NCBI RefSeq assembly: GCF_900609065.1
Contig: NZ_UXAU01000019.1
Span: 124,001 to 188,000, forward strand
Source of the DNA: Arthrobacter ulcerisalmonis
GTDB taxonomy: Bacteria; Actinomycetota; Actinomycetes; Actinomycetales; Micrococcaceae
Direction of reading: 5' to 3'
DNA: 64,000 bases
This document shows positions 27,957-36,675 of the stretch, in pieces; the first letter of the stretch is position 1, and each line of letters starts with the position of its first letter. Below the pieces are notes generated by a model. It was not told where the DNA came from, ran no database searches, and saw nothing but the letters and a program-made list of their open reading frames with translations. Made by a program: the position numbers and the translations under genes.

Positions 27957-30900
27957 TCAATCCAGGCGGGGACTCAGCCCCAGGAACGCGCCCAGCTCCT
28001 CCAGCCCCACCGGCCGATGCGGCATGTAGCTGGTGAGTTCGGGCGAACGAATAATCACTGCCCGCCACTGCCCTCTTGAGACAGCCACGTTGATTCGATT
28101 CCGGTTCAGCAGGAACTCGGCACCGCGAGGTGCTTCCGCCACCGCCGAGCAGGCCATGGACATCAAGACCACTGGCGCCTCCTGGCCTTGGAACTTGTCC
28201 ACGGTGCCCACCCGCACCCCGGCTAGACCGGCGACGTCGAGGTACGCCCGGACCAGCTGAACCTGGGCGTTGTAGGCCGCCACGACCAGAACATCCTCCG
28301 GCTCCAAGGCCCGAGCGGCCTCGCAGGGGCCTGATGTCCACGTCAGGCCCAGGTGGCGCTGCACCTGCCGAACGACTTCAGCGGCTTCTTCGATTGAACT
28401 GACGGTATTGCCCGCGTGGTCCACAAAGACGGTTTCAACTCCCGGCGGAAGATCCGCAAGGTCGCGCTCGGATGCGGCAGGGGCCGACTGCAACTTGCCG
28501 TCATAGCTCAGTACGGAAATAGCGCTGCATAGCGCGGGGTGCAGGCGCCACGTATCGGCCAGGAAATACCCAAGGTTAGCCGGAAGAGTCGCGTGACCGG
28601 CAGCCAGCCAACCCAGTGCTGATTCGTCCACGGGCTCGGGGTGGGCGCCCTGGCTTACCTGCGGGAGCTGTTGCGGGTCACCCAGCAGCAGGAGCCGTCT
28701 GGCGGCAACGGACACCGCCAACGTGTTAGCCAGGGAGAATTGCCCGGCCTCGTCGATGACCAGCAGATCAAGGGCGCCGGCAGGCACTTCCTTCCCCGTC
28801 ATGGTCCACGCGGTCCCGCCCACCAGGCAGCCGCCGCTGCCGGACAAGAGCTTGGCCACATCGCCGTCAGCCGTTCGACTCCACGGCGCGTCAGGAGTGC
28901 CCACGATTTTCTTGGCCACCACTGCTGGATCAACACCACCGGTATCGATGGCCCGGGACAGCAAGTTTTCCACCACACTGTGTGACTGGCCCACCACCCC
29001 GACCTTCCAGCCGGCCGTAACCAAGCGCCCGATCACATGGGCGCCAACGTACGTCTTCCCCGTGCCCGGCGGGCCTTGGACAGCGAGGTAGGACTGGTCA
29101 AGGTCCCGCAGCGATGCGGTGATGGCTGCCGCGTAATCTGCGGCGCCGTCAGGGGTGTGTGTGACGGGCACGGGGCCTGGGAGGTTCCTGAAGCGTGGTG
29201 GTCGTTTCCGCAGCACATCAAGGCCGGGCTGCGCAGGAAGTTCAGGCAGGCTGGCGGCAACCTTTTCGGCAATAGTGCCCAGTGCCGCCTCAATGCTGGC
29301 AGTCATGATGGGTTGGTCTTCCGTCAGGGCGACGGGGAAGTCTTGATAGGCCGAGACTTTGCCCGTCTCGCGTTCGGCGATGGTCAGGGCAGCGTGTCCC
29401 GGCTGGTCAGGCAGTGCTTCCACCGCGCCGATCTGGGTGCCAAAAGTGTACGGTTTGGCTCCCGGCAGCGAGTCCTCGCCAGCCATTCCGTGCGGGCCGG
29501 GCGCATCGTAAAGCCTGCACCATTTTGACCCGGGCCGGAAGTCGGAGCCCTCGGTCATGGTCCCAACAAGCCTCAGGACGCGCGTTCTCATCCGTTCGCG
29601 GGGTTTAGCCAACGCCCAGTCCGAGACCACCTGCGCTGCAGCCACCACGAACACGTTGCGCTGATCTGGCCAGCTATCGATAGGGGACTCCGCCCGGTCA
29701 AAATGCTGCCACCAGAATTGCTTCCGTTCCCGGCGGTGGTAGCCCGTTGCTGCTGCCACCAAGGCAACGGCGCGCTGGTCGCCGGTCAATGGCGGGCCGT
29801 CAGGTAGCCCTGAGAGGTAGTCGTGAAGCGTGGTTTCCGCAGGGTTTTGGGCGGGCCCGACGGCGGCACTTGCGGCCGCGGCAGCCACGGCCGCGTCGCT
29901 GCCGCGGCCCGAAGCTTCGCCGGCCGAAGCACCAACGGCCGACGCACCCAGACTGGTGCCGCCGTCGTCCGCGTCGGAGCGGCCCGTTGCCTCCACGCCC
30001 GGGTGACCCGCCGGCCCCACGCCCGGGTGACCCGAAGCATCCGCGCGAGGGTGGACCAACGAGCGCAGCCAGTCGCGGAGGCGCAGGGTCGAGAGGCAGT
30101 CGTACAGGTTGTAGTCGGCGATGGATTCGAGGACGCGGGCGGCTGCGGCGGCGTGGCCAGCGTCGCGTTCGGCGCAATAGGCGGCGTAGGCCACTACCGA
30201 AGCGCCGGCGTCCTTGACCTCGCCGGACCTGAGGTGCTCGCCCATGTACAACGGCTCGAGCTTTTTGATGGAGTACGACGCCTCCGAGATCCGCAGCGAG
30301 TGCCTAACCGTGGCATAGAGGTCCACGAGCAGCCCTGCCCGCAGCCACTGATCCACTGTGTCCTCGCCGGCTTGATGGGCCAGCGAGAGGTTGCGGAGCG
30401 CGGACTTTTCGTACGCGGCATAGTGGTAGACGTGCATGTCCGGGAACCGTGCGCGGCGCTCCTCGACATAGGCCAGAAAGTCTAGGAAGGCCTGGCGCTC
30501 GCCGCTCCGGGAATGCGCCCAGAAGGGTCGAAAGACGGGCTCGCCCGCATCACCCGGAACGGGCGCCTCGATGACGCCGAACAGGTACTCGATGCCCCAG
30601 ACGCCCGCCGGATCCTGCCACAGCGGATCGCCCTCGAAGTCGAAGAAGATGTCGCCGGGGCTCGGCGGCGGCAGCTCGGAGATACTGTTACCAGCCAGCA
30701 CGGCATAGGACACGGTGTGCGGTTGACCGTCTTTCAGGAGCGTCCGCGAGCCATGGGGCGGGTCCAGTTGCAGCTGCATGCGGGCCTGCGCGCGGAGCCT
30801 TGCAACGGAGCCGTGGGCGTCCGCCTCCGGCATCGCGGCAAGATCATCGATGGTGCTGATGCCATCTCCGTGCAGCTTCCTGCGCCGCACAGTGGACATG

Positions 30901-31763
30901 CCGGCCACCATCAAAAGGTCGCGGTGCAGCTGCACCTGCTCGGCACAGTAGTTGCAGCGGCCGCAATGCACGACGCCGGCCTGTTGCCACTGCGCCGCAA
31001 CGTCACCAGCGCGGTGGGCGGCTATGAGGTGGCGGAAGCGGCGGCGTCGCTCACGGAAGGCGGGCAGCAGGTCCGGCAGCGCATGAGGGCTCCGAAGCCA
31101 ATCGTCGCCAACCCTGGTTCCCAAAACCAGCGTGACGGTGGGGGAGGGGGACAGGCCCATGCCCAGCAGCTGATCCCCGTAGGCAGCCAACTGGAGAAGT
31201 GCGCCCACCTTCGCGTGCCGCGCGAGCTTGGTATCCCACACTTCGTACCGGCCGGGATTGCCCAGGCCAGCATTTTCATTGACCAGGAAGTCTGCGTAGC
31301 CCAGGAATTCACCGTCGAAGAACGTGGCCTGGAAGACCACGTCGGCGCCAGCGCGCAGGGCTTGCTCCGTTTCCGCGTGCCGTGCCCTGAGCTCCACCCG
31401 GGTGTTTGGACCGCGCTCCACGCTGTAGACTCCGGCGGCTCGGTCCTCGTTCCACAACCCATATTTGTTGGTCAGGCTGGCCAGGACCGTGAGCTCATGC
31501 TGGTCACCGAGGGTGCCGGCTCGGATTTGCATCTCGTCGCTGGCAAACACGGCTTTGGGAGCGCGGCCCAGCTTTTCGTCCAGGATACGGAGCGTGCGGT
31601 ACTCGCATTCGCTGGCTGCCACCAGATCGCTGGCAGAAAACACCAGGTCAGGCGGCGACCCAGCGGTAGCGGAGTCAAGCAGGAACACGGCGCCTCCCAA
31701 GTCAGGCAGGCTCGTGGAGAGTTCCATTGGCCCTGCATCCAACCTAGCAACGCGCACTGACAT
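27957..31763 (-). CDS. TM0106-type RecB-like nuclease fused to SF1 helicase
   Basis: 1268 residues. The N-terminal RecB-like nuclease has GYADFLV, then WDTKLAR (D-x-K, about 177-183) and QLAAYG. A cysteine in SECEYRT (about 53) plus CGRCNYC (about 266-272) gives four cysteines as in Fe-S nucleases of the Cas4/AddB group. A middle RNase H-like exonuclease region has DIFFDFEGDP (about 370). A low-complexity Gly/Ala/Ser insert with repeated GHPGV lies at about 570-635. The C-terminal helicase has Walker A QGPPGTGKTYVGAH (about 900), LLVIDEAGQFS, VGTVDKFQGQEAPVV and NVAVSRGQ. Probably acts in DNA repair, or in defence. Divergent from the KDG kinase. Confidence 0.9.
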   Translation of the reverse strand: MSVRVARLDAGPMELSTSLPDLGGAVFLLDSATAGSPPDLVFSASDLVAASECEYRTLRILDEKLGRAPKAVFASDEMQIRAGTLGDQHELTVLASLTNKYGLWNEDRAAGVYSVERGPNTRVELRARHAETEQALRAGADVVFQATFFDGEFLGYADFLVNENAGLGNPGRYEVWDTKLARHAKVGALLQLAAYGDQLLGMGLSPSPTVTLVLGTRVGDDWLRSPHALPDLLPAFRERRRRFRHLIAAHRAGDVAAQWQQAGVVHCGRCNYCAEQVQLHRDLLMVAGMSTVRRRKLHGDGISTIDDLAAMPEADAHGSVARLRAQARMQLQLDPPHGSRTLLKDGQPHTVSYAVLAGNSISELPPPSPGDIFFDFEGDPLWQDPAGVWGIEYLFGVIEAPVPGDAGEPVFRPFWAHSRSGERQAFLDFLAYVEERRARFPDMHVYHYAAYEKSALRNLSLAHQAGEDTVDQWLRAGLLVDLYATVRHSLRISEASYSIKKLEPLYMGEHLRSGEVKDAGASVVAYAAYCAERDAGHAAAAARVLESIADYNLYDCLSTLRLRDWLRSLVHPRADASGHPGVGPAGHPGVEATGRSDADDGGTSLGASAVGASAGEASGRGSDAAVAAAAASAAVGPAQNPAETTLHDYLSGLPDGPPLTGDQRAVALVAAATGYHRRERKQFWWQHFDRAESPIDSWPDQRNVFVVAAAQVVSDWALAKPRERMRTRVLRLVGTMTEGSDFRPGSKWCRLYDAPGPHGMAGEDSLPGAKPYTFGTQIGAVEALPDQPGHAALTIAERETGKVSAYQDFPVALTEDQPIMTASIEAALGTIAEKVAASLPELPAQPGLDVLRKRPPRFRNLPGPVPVTHTPDGAADYAAAITASLRDLDQSYLAVQGPPGTGKTYVGAHVIGRLVTAGWKVGVVGQSHSVVENLLSRAIDTGGVDPAVVAKKIVGTPDAPWSRTADGDVAKLLSGSGGCLVGGTAWTMTGKEVPAGALDLLVIDEAGQFSLANTLAVSVAARRLLLLGDPQQLPQVSQGAHPEPVDESALGWLAAGHATLPANLGYFLADTWRLHPALCSAISVLSYDGKLQSAPAASERDLADLPPGVETVFVDHAGNTVSSIEEAAEVVRQVQRHLGLTWTSGPCEAARALEPEDVLVVAAYNAQVQLVRAYLDVAGLAGVRVGTVDKFQGQEAPVVLMSMACSAVAEAPRGAEFLLNRNRINVAVSRGQWRAVIIRSPELTSYMPHRPVGLEELGAFLGLSPRLD

Positions 31764-31802
31764 TTTTGGCGGCTTGCGGCTGCGCAGGAAGCTTGTTGCT
31801 CC

Positions 31803-31808
31803 TACAAT
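31803..31808 (+). promoter_or_regulatory. Candidate -10 box of the KDG kinase operon
   Basis: TACAAT, 14 bp upstream of the LacI-type palindrome. No good -35 box is visible at 17 bp. Confidence 0.35.
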
Positions 31809-31821
31809 GAATAAAGACAGT

Positions 31822-31839
31822 TTGGCAATCGGTTGCCAA
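31822..31839 (+). promoter_or_regulatory. LacI/GalR-type operator
   Basis: 18-bp palindrome TTGGCAATCGGTTGCCAA with the central CG typical of LacI-family sites and 7-bp perfect outer arms. It lies between the -10 candidate and the kinase start, where a bound repressor would block transcription. Confidence 0.6.
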
Positions 31840-31876
31840 GCGCGCTGATTCAGTAAGCATCACCGAGGACCACACC

Positions 31877-32869
31877 ATGACACCCGCCGTACCAACCCCG
31901 ACTGCATCAGATTCTTCCTTCGACGTGGTGGTGATGGGCGAAGTCCTGGTCGAGGTGGCTACGGATCGAGCCTTAGGCCACGGCGTTCCCGCCCAGCTGG
32001 GAGTATCGGGAGATGCGCTGAACGTCGCGGCTGCGGCAGCCGCAGCTGGCGCGCGCGTAGGGCTCGTGGCGGTTCTGACCGACGATGACCTGGGCCGATC
32101 CATTGCAGCCCGAATCGCGGAACTGGGTATCTCAACGGATCTTTTGGCGTTTCGGCCCGGACAACAAGGGGTCTACCTGGTCCATTGCGACCCAGACGGC
32201 CAGCGCGAGTTCTCCTATGCACGGAACGGCAGCGTCGGGTCCTCCCTCAGCCCAGCTGACCTTCCGCAGGACATTATCGCCGCGGCGGGGGCCCTGGTGA
32301 CCAGCGGAATCGCCTGCGCCATTTCGGCTTCGTTCCATGCCGCCGTCGTCCGAGCCGCAGCGCTGGCACAGCGCTTCGTGTTCGATCCCAACTACCGCCC
32401 GCGCCTCACCACGGTGGAACGGGCGACGGCGGCACTCGCCGAACTTGCGCCGGGCGCGTTCTTGCTGACGCCGTCGTACCCGGGGGAGACCTCCGCGCTC
32501 CTCGGCACCGAAACACCGCAACAGGCGGCCGCCTACCTGCGATCGAAAGGCGCCACACACGCGGCCGTGACCTGTGGCGCTGATGGCATCCACCTCGAAA
32601 GCGCTCATGATTCGCAGTGGTTGCCCGCGGTTCCCGCCCCTCACATGGTGGACCAGACGGGAGCGGGAGATGCGTTCGTGGGGACCACAACCGCCCGGAT
32701 GGTGCTCGGCGACAGCTTCGCGACGGCGGCCCGATACGGTGCGGCGGCCGCGTCGCTGGTGGTGGGCGGCAAGGGTGGAACGGGATTCGTCCCCACTTTC
32801 GAACAAACCCGAGCCCATGCGGACGGCACGGAACCGACCAATCGACGGGCCGGGGAGCCCGGGAAATGA
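31877..32869 (+). CDS. PfkB-family sugar kinase, probable 2-keto-3-deoxygluconate kinase
   Basis: 330 residues of the ribokinase/PfkB fold. The N-terminal VVMGEVLVEVATDRA and VSGDALNVAAAAAAAGARVG bind substrate. The C-terminal DQTGAGDAFVGTT is PfkB signature 2 with the catalytic aspartate. GAGGA lies 8 nt before ATG 31877. The stop overlaps the ATG of a KDPG aldolase gene (ATGA). The pairing implies it phosphorylates 2-keto-3-deoxygluconate to KDPG, which the aldolase then cleaves. A LacI-type operator lies upstream. The kinase specificity is inferred from context. Confidence 0.88.
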   Translation: MTPAVPTPTASDSSFDVVVMGEVLVEVATDRALGHGVPAQLGVSGDALNVAAAAAAAGARVGLVAVLTDDDLGRSIAARIAELGISTDLLAFRPGQQGVYLVHCDPDGQREFSYARNGSVGSSLSPADLPQDIIAAAGALVTSGIACAISASFHAAVVRAAALAQRFVFDPNYRPRLTTVERATAALAELAPGAFLLTPSYPGETSALLGTETPQQAAAYLRSKGATHAAVTCGADGIHLESAHDSQWLPAVPAPHMVDQTGAGDAFVGTTTARMVLGDSFATAARYGAAAASLVVGGKGGTGFVPTFEQTRAHADGTEPTNRRAGEPGK

Positions 32870-33501
32870 GTACCATCATGGCTGACGCTTCTGGCGTTCT
32901 GAAACTGTCCCCTGTCATTCCGGTGGTGACCATCGAGGACCCGGCTGATGCTGTGCCGCTGGCTCGCGCGTTGCTGGCGGGCGGGATTGGGGTCATCGAA
33001 CTGACGCTCCGGACGCCTACGGCCTTGACATCGATGAGGCTGATCGCCGACGAAGTTCCGGACATCGTGGTGGGCGCCGGAACCATTCTCACCCCCGGAC
33101 AGGCCGACGGCGCCGTGGCAGCTGGTGCCCAATTCCTCGTGAGTCCCGGGGCCACCCCTGCCCTGCTTACCGCGATGAATTCGTTGGAGGTCCCGGTGTT
33201 GCCCGGCGTGGCCACCGTGGGGGAGGTGTTGATGGTACTGGATCACGGCCTGACGGCGATGAAGTTCTTCCCTGCCGGACCTGCCGGTGGACCTGCGTAC
33301 CTGGCAGCAATCAGCGCGCTCATTCCCCACGTCACGTTTTGCCCCACGGGTGGCATCAGCCTGGCCACCGCGCATGACTATCTGCGCCTGGTGAATGTGT
33401 CGTGCGTTGGCGGCAGTTGGCTCACACCGGCGGATGCGGTCGTGGCGAAGGACTGGACTCGGGTTGAGGAGTTGGCGGCAGGGGCAGCGGCGCTCGGATA
33501 G
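32866..33501 (+). CDS. eda: KDPG/KHG aldolase
   Basis: 211 residues. The class I aldolase barrel shows the catalytic glutamate in GVIELTLRT, the phosphate-binding GAGTIL and PTGGIS, and the Schiff-base lysine in TAMKFFPAGPAGG. It cleaves 2-keto-3-deoxy-6-phosphogluconate to pyruvate and glyceraldehyde 3-phosphate. ATG 32866 overlaps the kinase stop, so the two are translationally coupled. ATG 32878 is an alternative. No dehydratase or dehydrogenase of the pathway is next to it. Confidence 0.92.
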   Translation: MSTIMADASGVLKLSPVIPVVTIEDPADAVPLARALLAGGIGVIELTLRTPTALTSMRLIADEVPDIVVGAGTILTPGQADGAVAAGAQFLVSPGATPALLTAMNSLEVPVLPGVATVGEVLMVLDHGLTAMKFFPAGPAGGPAYLAAISALIPHVTFCPTGGISLATAHDYLRLVNVSCVGGSWLTPADAVVAKDWTRVEELAAGAAALG

Positions 33502-33561
33502 GTGCATCCTGGGCGAGGGCGTGGATTCGGTGGGCGCGGCGGCGTCTGGAAAGCTGGTGGC

Positions 33562-34251
33562 ATGACGAAAACTGTGGACCAGCCGCCAGCTCCCCAACGG
33601 GCCCGACAAATCCGGGGTGCCATCTGGGTAGCGCTTGCCCTGGTCGTTGTCGCCTGCATTGTGGGCTTCCTGATGATTTCCGGGAACGGCAAGAATGATG
33701 AGGTTCCTGCCAGTTCCACGGCGCAGGTAATCCGGGATGACAGCCACCGGCTGACTGATCCGGCCGTCGAAAAGGCGCAGCTGGTGGAATTCCTGGATTT
33801 CGAGTGCGAAGCGTGCCGGGGTGCCATTCCGCTCGTGGATGACCTGAAAGCTGAATACGGGGATCGCATTACGTTCGCCCACAGGTACTACCCGTTGCCC
33901 GGGCACCGCAATTCCGGGACGTCGGCCTTGGCGGCTGAGGCCGCAGCCCAGCAGGGCAAGTACGAGGCAATGGTGGACAAGCTCTATGCAACCCAGCCCG
34001 AATGGGGCGAGAGCAGCGATTCCAAGGCCGCACTGTTCCGGACGTACGCGCAGGAGCTGGGCCTCGACATGGCGGCATTCGACGCTGCCGTCGGATCAAC
34101 CCAGACCCTGGATCGGGTGAACCAGGACGTCGCGGATGGCAAGGCGTTGGGCGTGTCAGGGACCCCCACTTTCTTCCTTGACGGCAAGAAGCTGACGTTG
34201 AATACCGAGGCCCAGTTCAGGCAGTTGCTGGACGCCGCGGTCGCCGACTAA
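33562..34251 (+). CDS. DsbA-like thioredoxin-fold membrane-anchored protein
   Basis: 229 residues. One N-terminal membrane anchor (about residues 20-42) places a thioredoxin-fold domain outside the membrane. The redox motif is CEAC in FLDFECEACRG, the cis-proline is in SGTPTFFLDGK, and a helical insertion separates them, as in DsbA/Thioredoxin_4 proteins. Likely a thiol-disulfide oxidoreductase for secreted proteins. ATG 33562 begins just before the basic pre-anchor region. Alone on its strand, 60 bp after eda. Confidence 0.9.
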   Translation: MTKTVDQPPAPQRARQIRGAIWVALALVVVACIVGFLMISGNGKNDEVPASSTAQVIRDDSHRLTDPAVEKAQLVEFLDFECEACRGAIPLVDDLKAEYGDRITFAHRYYPLPGHRNSGTSALAAEAAAQQGKYEAMVDKLYATQPEWGESSDSKAALFRTYAQELGLDMAAFDAAVGSTQTLDRVNQDVADGKALGVSGTPTFFLDGKKLTLNTEAQFRQLLDAAVAD

Positions 34252-34264
34252 CAGCACGCCGACC

Positions 34265-34320
34265 GACAGTACGACGCCGGCCTGCCGCCCTCCTGGGCAA
34301 CCGACCGGCGTCGTGCTGTC
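34265..34320. terminator. Bidirectional hairpin terminator
   Basis: 16-bp arms (GACAGTACGACGCCGG with a G-T wobble) around a 24-nt loop that contains a small inner hairpin, between the convergent DsbA-like and TerC genes. Confidence 0.65.
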
Positions 34321-34334
34321 GTTACACGCGAAGT

Positions 34335-35531
34335 CTACTGTTGCGCCGCCCGAGTCTGGGCTTGATCGTGCTCGGCGTGGGCTTTGCGGAGGAGGTCCAG
34401 GAACTCGGTTTCGTTGCGGACCAGGCGCTTGTACTTTTCGGGGAGCTTGCGGATCTGGTCCTCTTCGCGGCACATGGCAGCGAAGATTTTGTCGCGTTCG
34501 GCCATGTCCGTTTCGTAGTTCAGATCCAGGTATTCGATGGCATGCCGCTTGGCGCCGCTGACCGCATTTTTGGCTTTGCCCTTGGGGCTGAAGAGCGAGG
34601 CGAGGATGGTCAGGACCAAGACGCCGAGGATTACTGTCAGGGAGAGTTCCGTGCTGATTTCGATCACGTTGACGTGCTCGCCGTCGTTGATGAACGGCAC
34701 GTTGTTTTCGTGCAACGCATGCAAGATCAGCTTCACGCCAATGAACCCAAGGATGGTGGCGAGGCCGTACGAGAGGTAGATGAGGCGGTCCAGCAGTCCG
34801 TCGATGAGGAAGAAGAGCTGGCGCAGGCCCATCAGTGAGAACGCCGTCGCGGTGAAGACGACGAAGACGTTCTGGGTGAGGCCGAAGATCGCGGGGATCG
34901 AGTCAAGGGCAAAGAGGATGTCCGTGGCGCCGATCGCGATCATCACGAGCAGCATCGGCGTAAGCACTTTCTTGCCGTTTTCCATGGTGAAGAGCTTGTC
35001 GCCGTCGTAATGCTCGGAGGCGGGCAGGAACTTCTTGGCCATACGGACAATGAAGGAGTCGGCGTCGTCGTCGTGGCTGCTGGGCTTGAGCAGGTTCCCA
35101 GCGGTGATCAGGAGGATCAGGCCGAAGAGGTAAAAGACCCAGGCGAAGCTGTTGATCAGGGCCGCGCCGAGGAAGATGAAGCCGGTCCGGGCGATCAGCG
35201 AGAACACGATGCCAAACAGCAAGACTTTCTGCTGGTCAGCGCGGGGCACCTTGAAGCTGGCCATGATGATGAGGAACACGAAGAGGTTGTCCACCGACAA
35301 TGCCTTCTCCGTCACGTAGCCGGCGAAATACTCCGTGCCCATGGTTTGGCCGCCGAAGACCAGCACGCCGAGGCCAAAGAGGATGGCGAGGCCAACGTAG
35401 ATCCCCGACCACTTCGCTGATTCTTTGAGCGTGGGCGTGTGCGCTTTGCGGACGTGGAAGAAGAAATCGAAGGCCAGCAAACCGATGATTCCCACAATTG
35501 TCAGGATCCAGACATATGGGGCTACTTCCAT
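34335..35531 (-). CDS. TerC-family integral membrane protein
   Basis: 398 residues with about nine membrane helices. Family signatures include TEKALSVDNLFVFLIIMASF with its conserved acidic residues, GATDILFALDSIPAIFGLTQ, and AFSLMGLRQLFFLIDG. A charged cytoplasmic tail of about 80 residues follows the last helix. TerC/Alx proteins are linked to manganese export and metal loading of secreted proteins, and in some bacteria to tellurite resistance. ATG 35531 with AAAGG 8 nt upstream. No tellurite genes are near, so a metal-homeostasis role is the simplest reading. Confidence 0.92.
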   Translation of the reverse strand: MEVAPYVWILTIVGIIGLLAFDFFFHVRKAHTPTLKESAKWSGIYVGLAILFGLGVLVFGGQTMGTEYFAGYVTEKALSVDNLFVFLIIMASFKVPRADQQKVLLFGIVFSLIARTGFIFLGAALINSFAWVFYLFGLILLITAGNLLKPSSHDDDADSFIVRMAKKFLPASEHYDGDKLFTMENGKKVLTPMLLVMIAIGATDILFALDSIPAIFGLTQNVFVVFTATAFSLMGLRQLFFLIDGLLDRLIYLSYGLATILGFIGVKLILHALHENNVPFINDGEHVNVIEISTELSLTVILGVLVLTILASLFSPKGKAKNAVSGAKRHAIEYLDLNYETDMAERDKIFAAMCREEDQIRKLPEKYKRLVRNETEFLDLLRKAHAEHDQAQTRAAQQ

Positions 35532-35689
35532 GCTGCGGGCCTTTCGTCGCCAGATGCTGGACAGCCTCGCCGGGTATGGTGTGCCGGGGCGCCAGTTGTT
35601 GTCTCAGCCTACCGTTCAGGCGGTGGTGGCCGGCGGCGGCTCACCCCTTATGTGCACAACCTGAAAGCCACGGACTGCCATAGAAACAG

Positions 35690-36187
35690 TCAGTGCGTCA
35701 GGAGGTACTTGAGCGCGGAGACGAGGGCAACGCCCACGGCCAGGCCGATGCCGGAAAAGATGAGCCGGAGGGAACTGCGTTCGCCGCGCCAGCGGGCAAC
35801 TGCGATACCGAGCAGCGCCAACCGGACCAGGGTGACGATCTGCGCCGCGATCCATGCGATCTGCGGTTCAAGCCACCCGAGGGCCGCCATTCCCAAAAGC
35901 AACGCGGGGATGGTGGCCGACGACGCGATGGGTCGGGCATTCCGGAACTCTTGGACGGCGTCGTGCACGTCCACTCCTTCTCGGTGCCGGACGCGCCCGC
36001 CCACCAGTTCACCCAGCATGTGCGCAACGTACGTGGACGCGCCGGTGCCGAGAATGTAGAGGAGCCCTTCCAATGGTTCCGGATCCGGGCCGACTGCGAT
36101 CAGGGCTGCGAGCGTGAGGATGTTCCCGTAAACGAACGCGGACGCCCGGCTGGCAGCGTCATCCACGGACTGCTCGCGTTGTGTCAT
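35690..36187 (-). CDS. Four-helix membrane protein of unknown function
   Basis: 165 residues beginning MTQREQSVDDAASRASAFVYGNILTL. Four hydrophobic segments (about 20-38, 45-65, 95-125, 140-160). The middle loop is charged (VGGRVRHREGVDVHDAVQEFRNARP). The frame extends upstream to 36256, but ATG 36187 gives a natural polar start. It resembles small membrane proteins distantly like VIT1/DUF families, without a firm match. Function unknown. Confidence 0.7.
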   Translation of the reverse strand: MTQREQSVDDAASRASAFVYGNILTLAALIAVGPDPEPLEGLLYILGTGASTYVAHMLGELVGGRVRHREGVDVHDAVQEFRNARPIASSATIPALLLGMAALGWLEPQIAWIAAQIVTLVRLALLGIAVARWRGERSSLRLIFSGIGLAVGVALVSALKYLLTH

Positions 36188-36282
36188 GCACCAGTTGTAC
36201 GACGCCGCAGCCGTTCTCGGCAACGCAGCGCTGCCTTGACGTGGCGGACCTGCCACCTACCCTTGAAACCATGGAGCCAGGG

Positions 36283-36648
36283 ATGACCACTTTTTCAGTC
36301 CGTCATGTTGCGGAGCGCACGCGGTTCGAGATGGTCGACGGCGGCACGGCTGGCGGCGCCGTGATCGGCAAGGCGGTCTATTTGGAGTACGACGGCGGCG
36401 AATCGCCGCAGCGGATTTTCTACCACACCGTGATCAACCAGGAATTCGGTGGCCAAGGTCTGGCGGGCCGGCTCGCCGCCGTCGCGTTGGCGGAAACGGT
36501 TACGGCTGACCGCGGGATCGTTCCGGTGTGCCCCTTCATCAAAAAGTACCTCGACCAGCATCCGGAATACGCCGCACAGACGGTTGCTGTCCGGCCCGAG
36601 CACCTTGCTTTCCTCGAAGCTCAGTTGGCCCGGCCGAAGCAACGCTGA
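36283..36648 (+). CDS. GNAT-like acetyltransferase (short YjdJ type)
   Basis: 121 residues. The C-terminal part shows the acetyl-CoA-binding pattern of short GCN5-like proteins: HTVINQEFGGQGLAGRLAAVALAE, then VPVCPFIKKYLDQHPEYA. This matches the small PF14542-type N-acetyltransferase family. ATG 36283 has GGAG 6 nt before it. ATG 36271 lacks a ribosome-binding site. Cytoplasmic; substrate unknown. Confidence 0.88.
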   Translation: MTTFSVRHVAERTRFEMVDGGTAGGAVIGKAVYLEYDGGESPQRIFYHTVINQEFGGQGLAGRLAAVALAETVTADRGIVPVCPFIKKYLDQHPEYAAQTVAVRPEHLAFLEAQLARPKQR

Positions 36649-36675
36649 GGTCATGATGCCGTCCACCGAACCCAG

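Noticed and set aside
36181..36282. Extended N-terminus of the GNAT protein
   Set aside because: The upstream residues are unlike the family, overlap the divergent gene's start, and lack an RBS.
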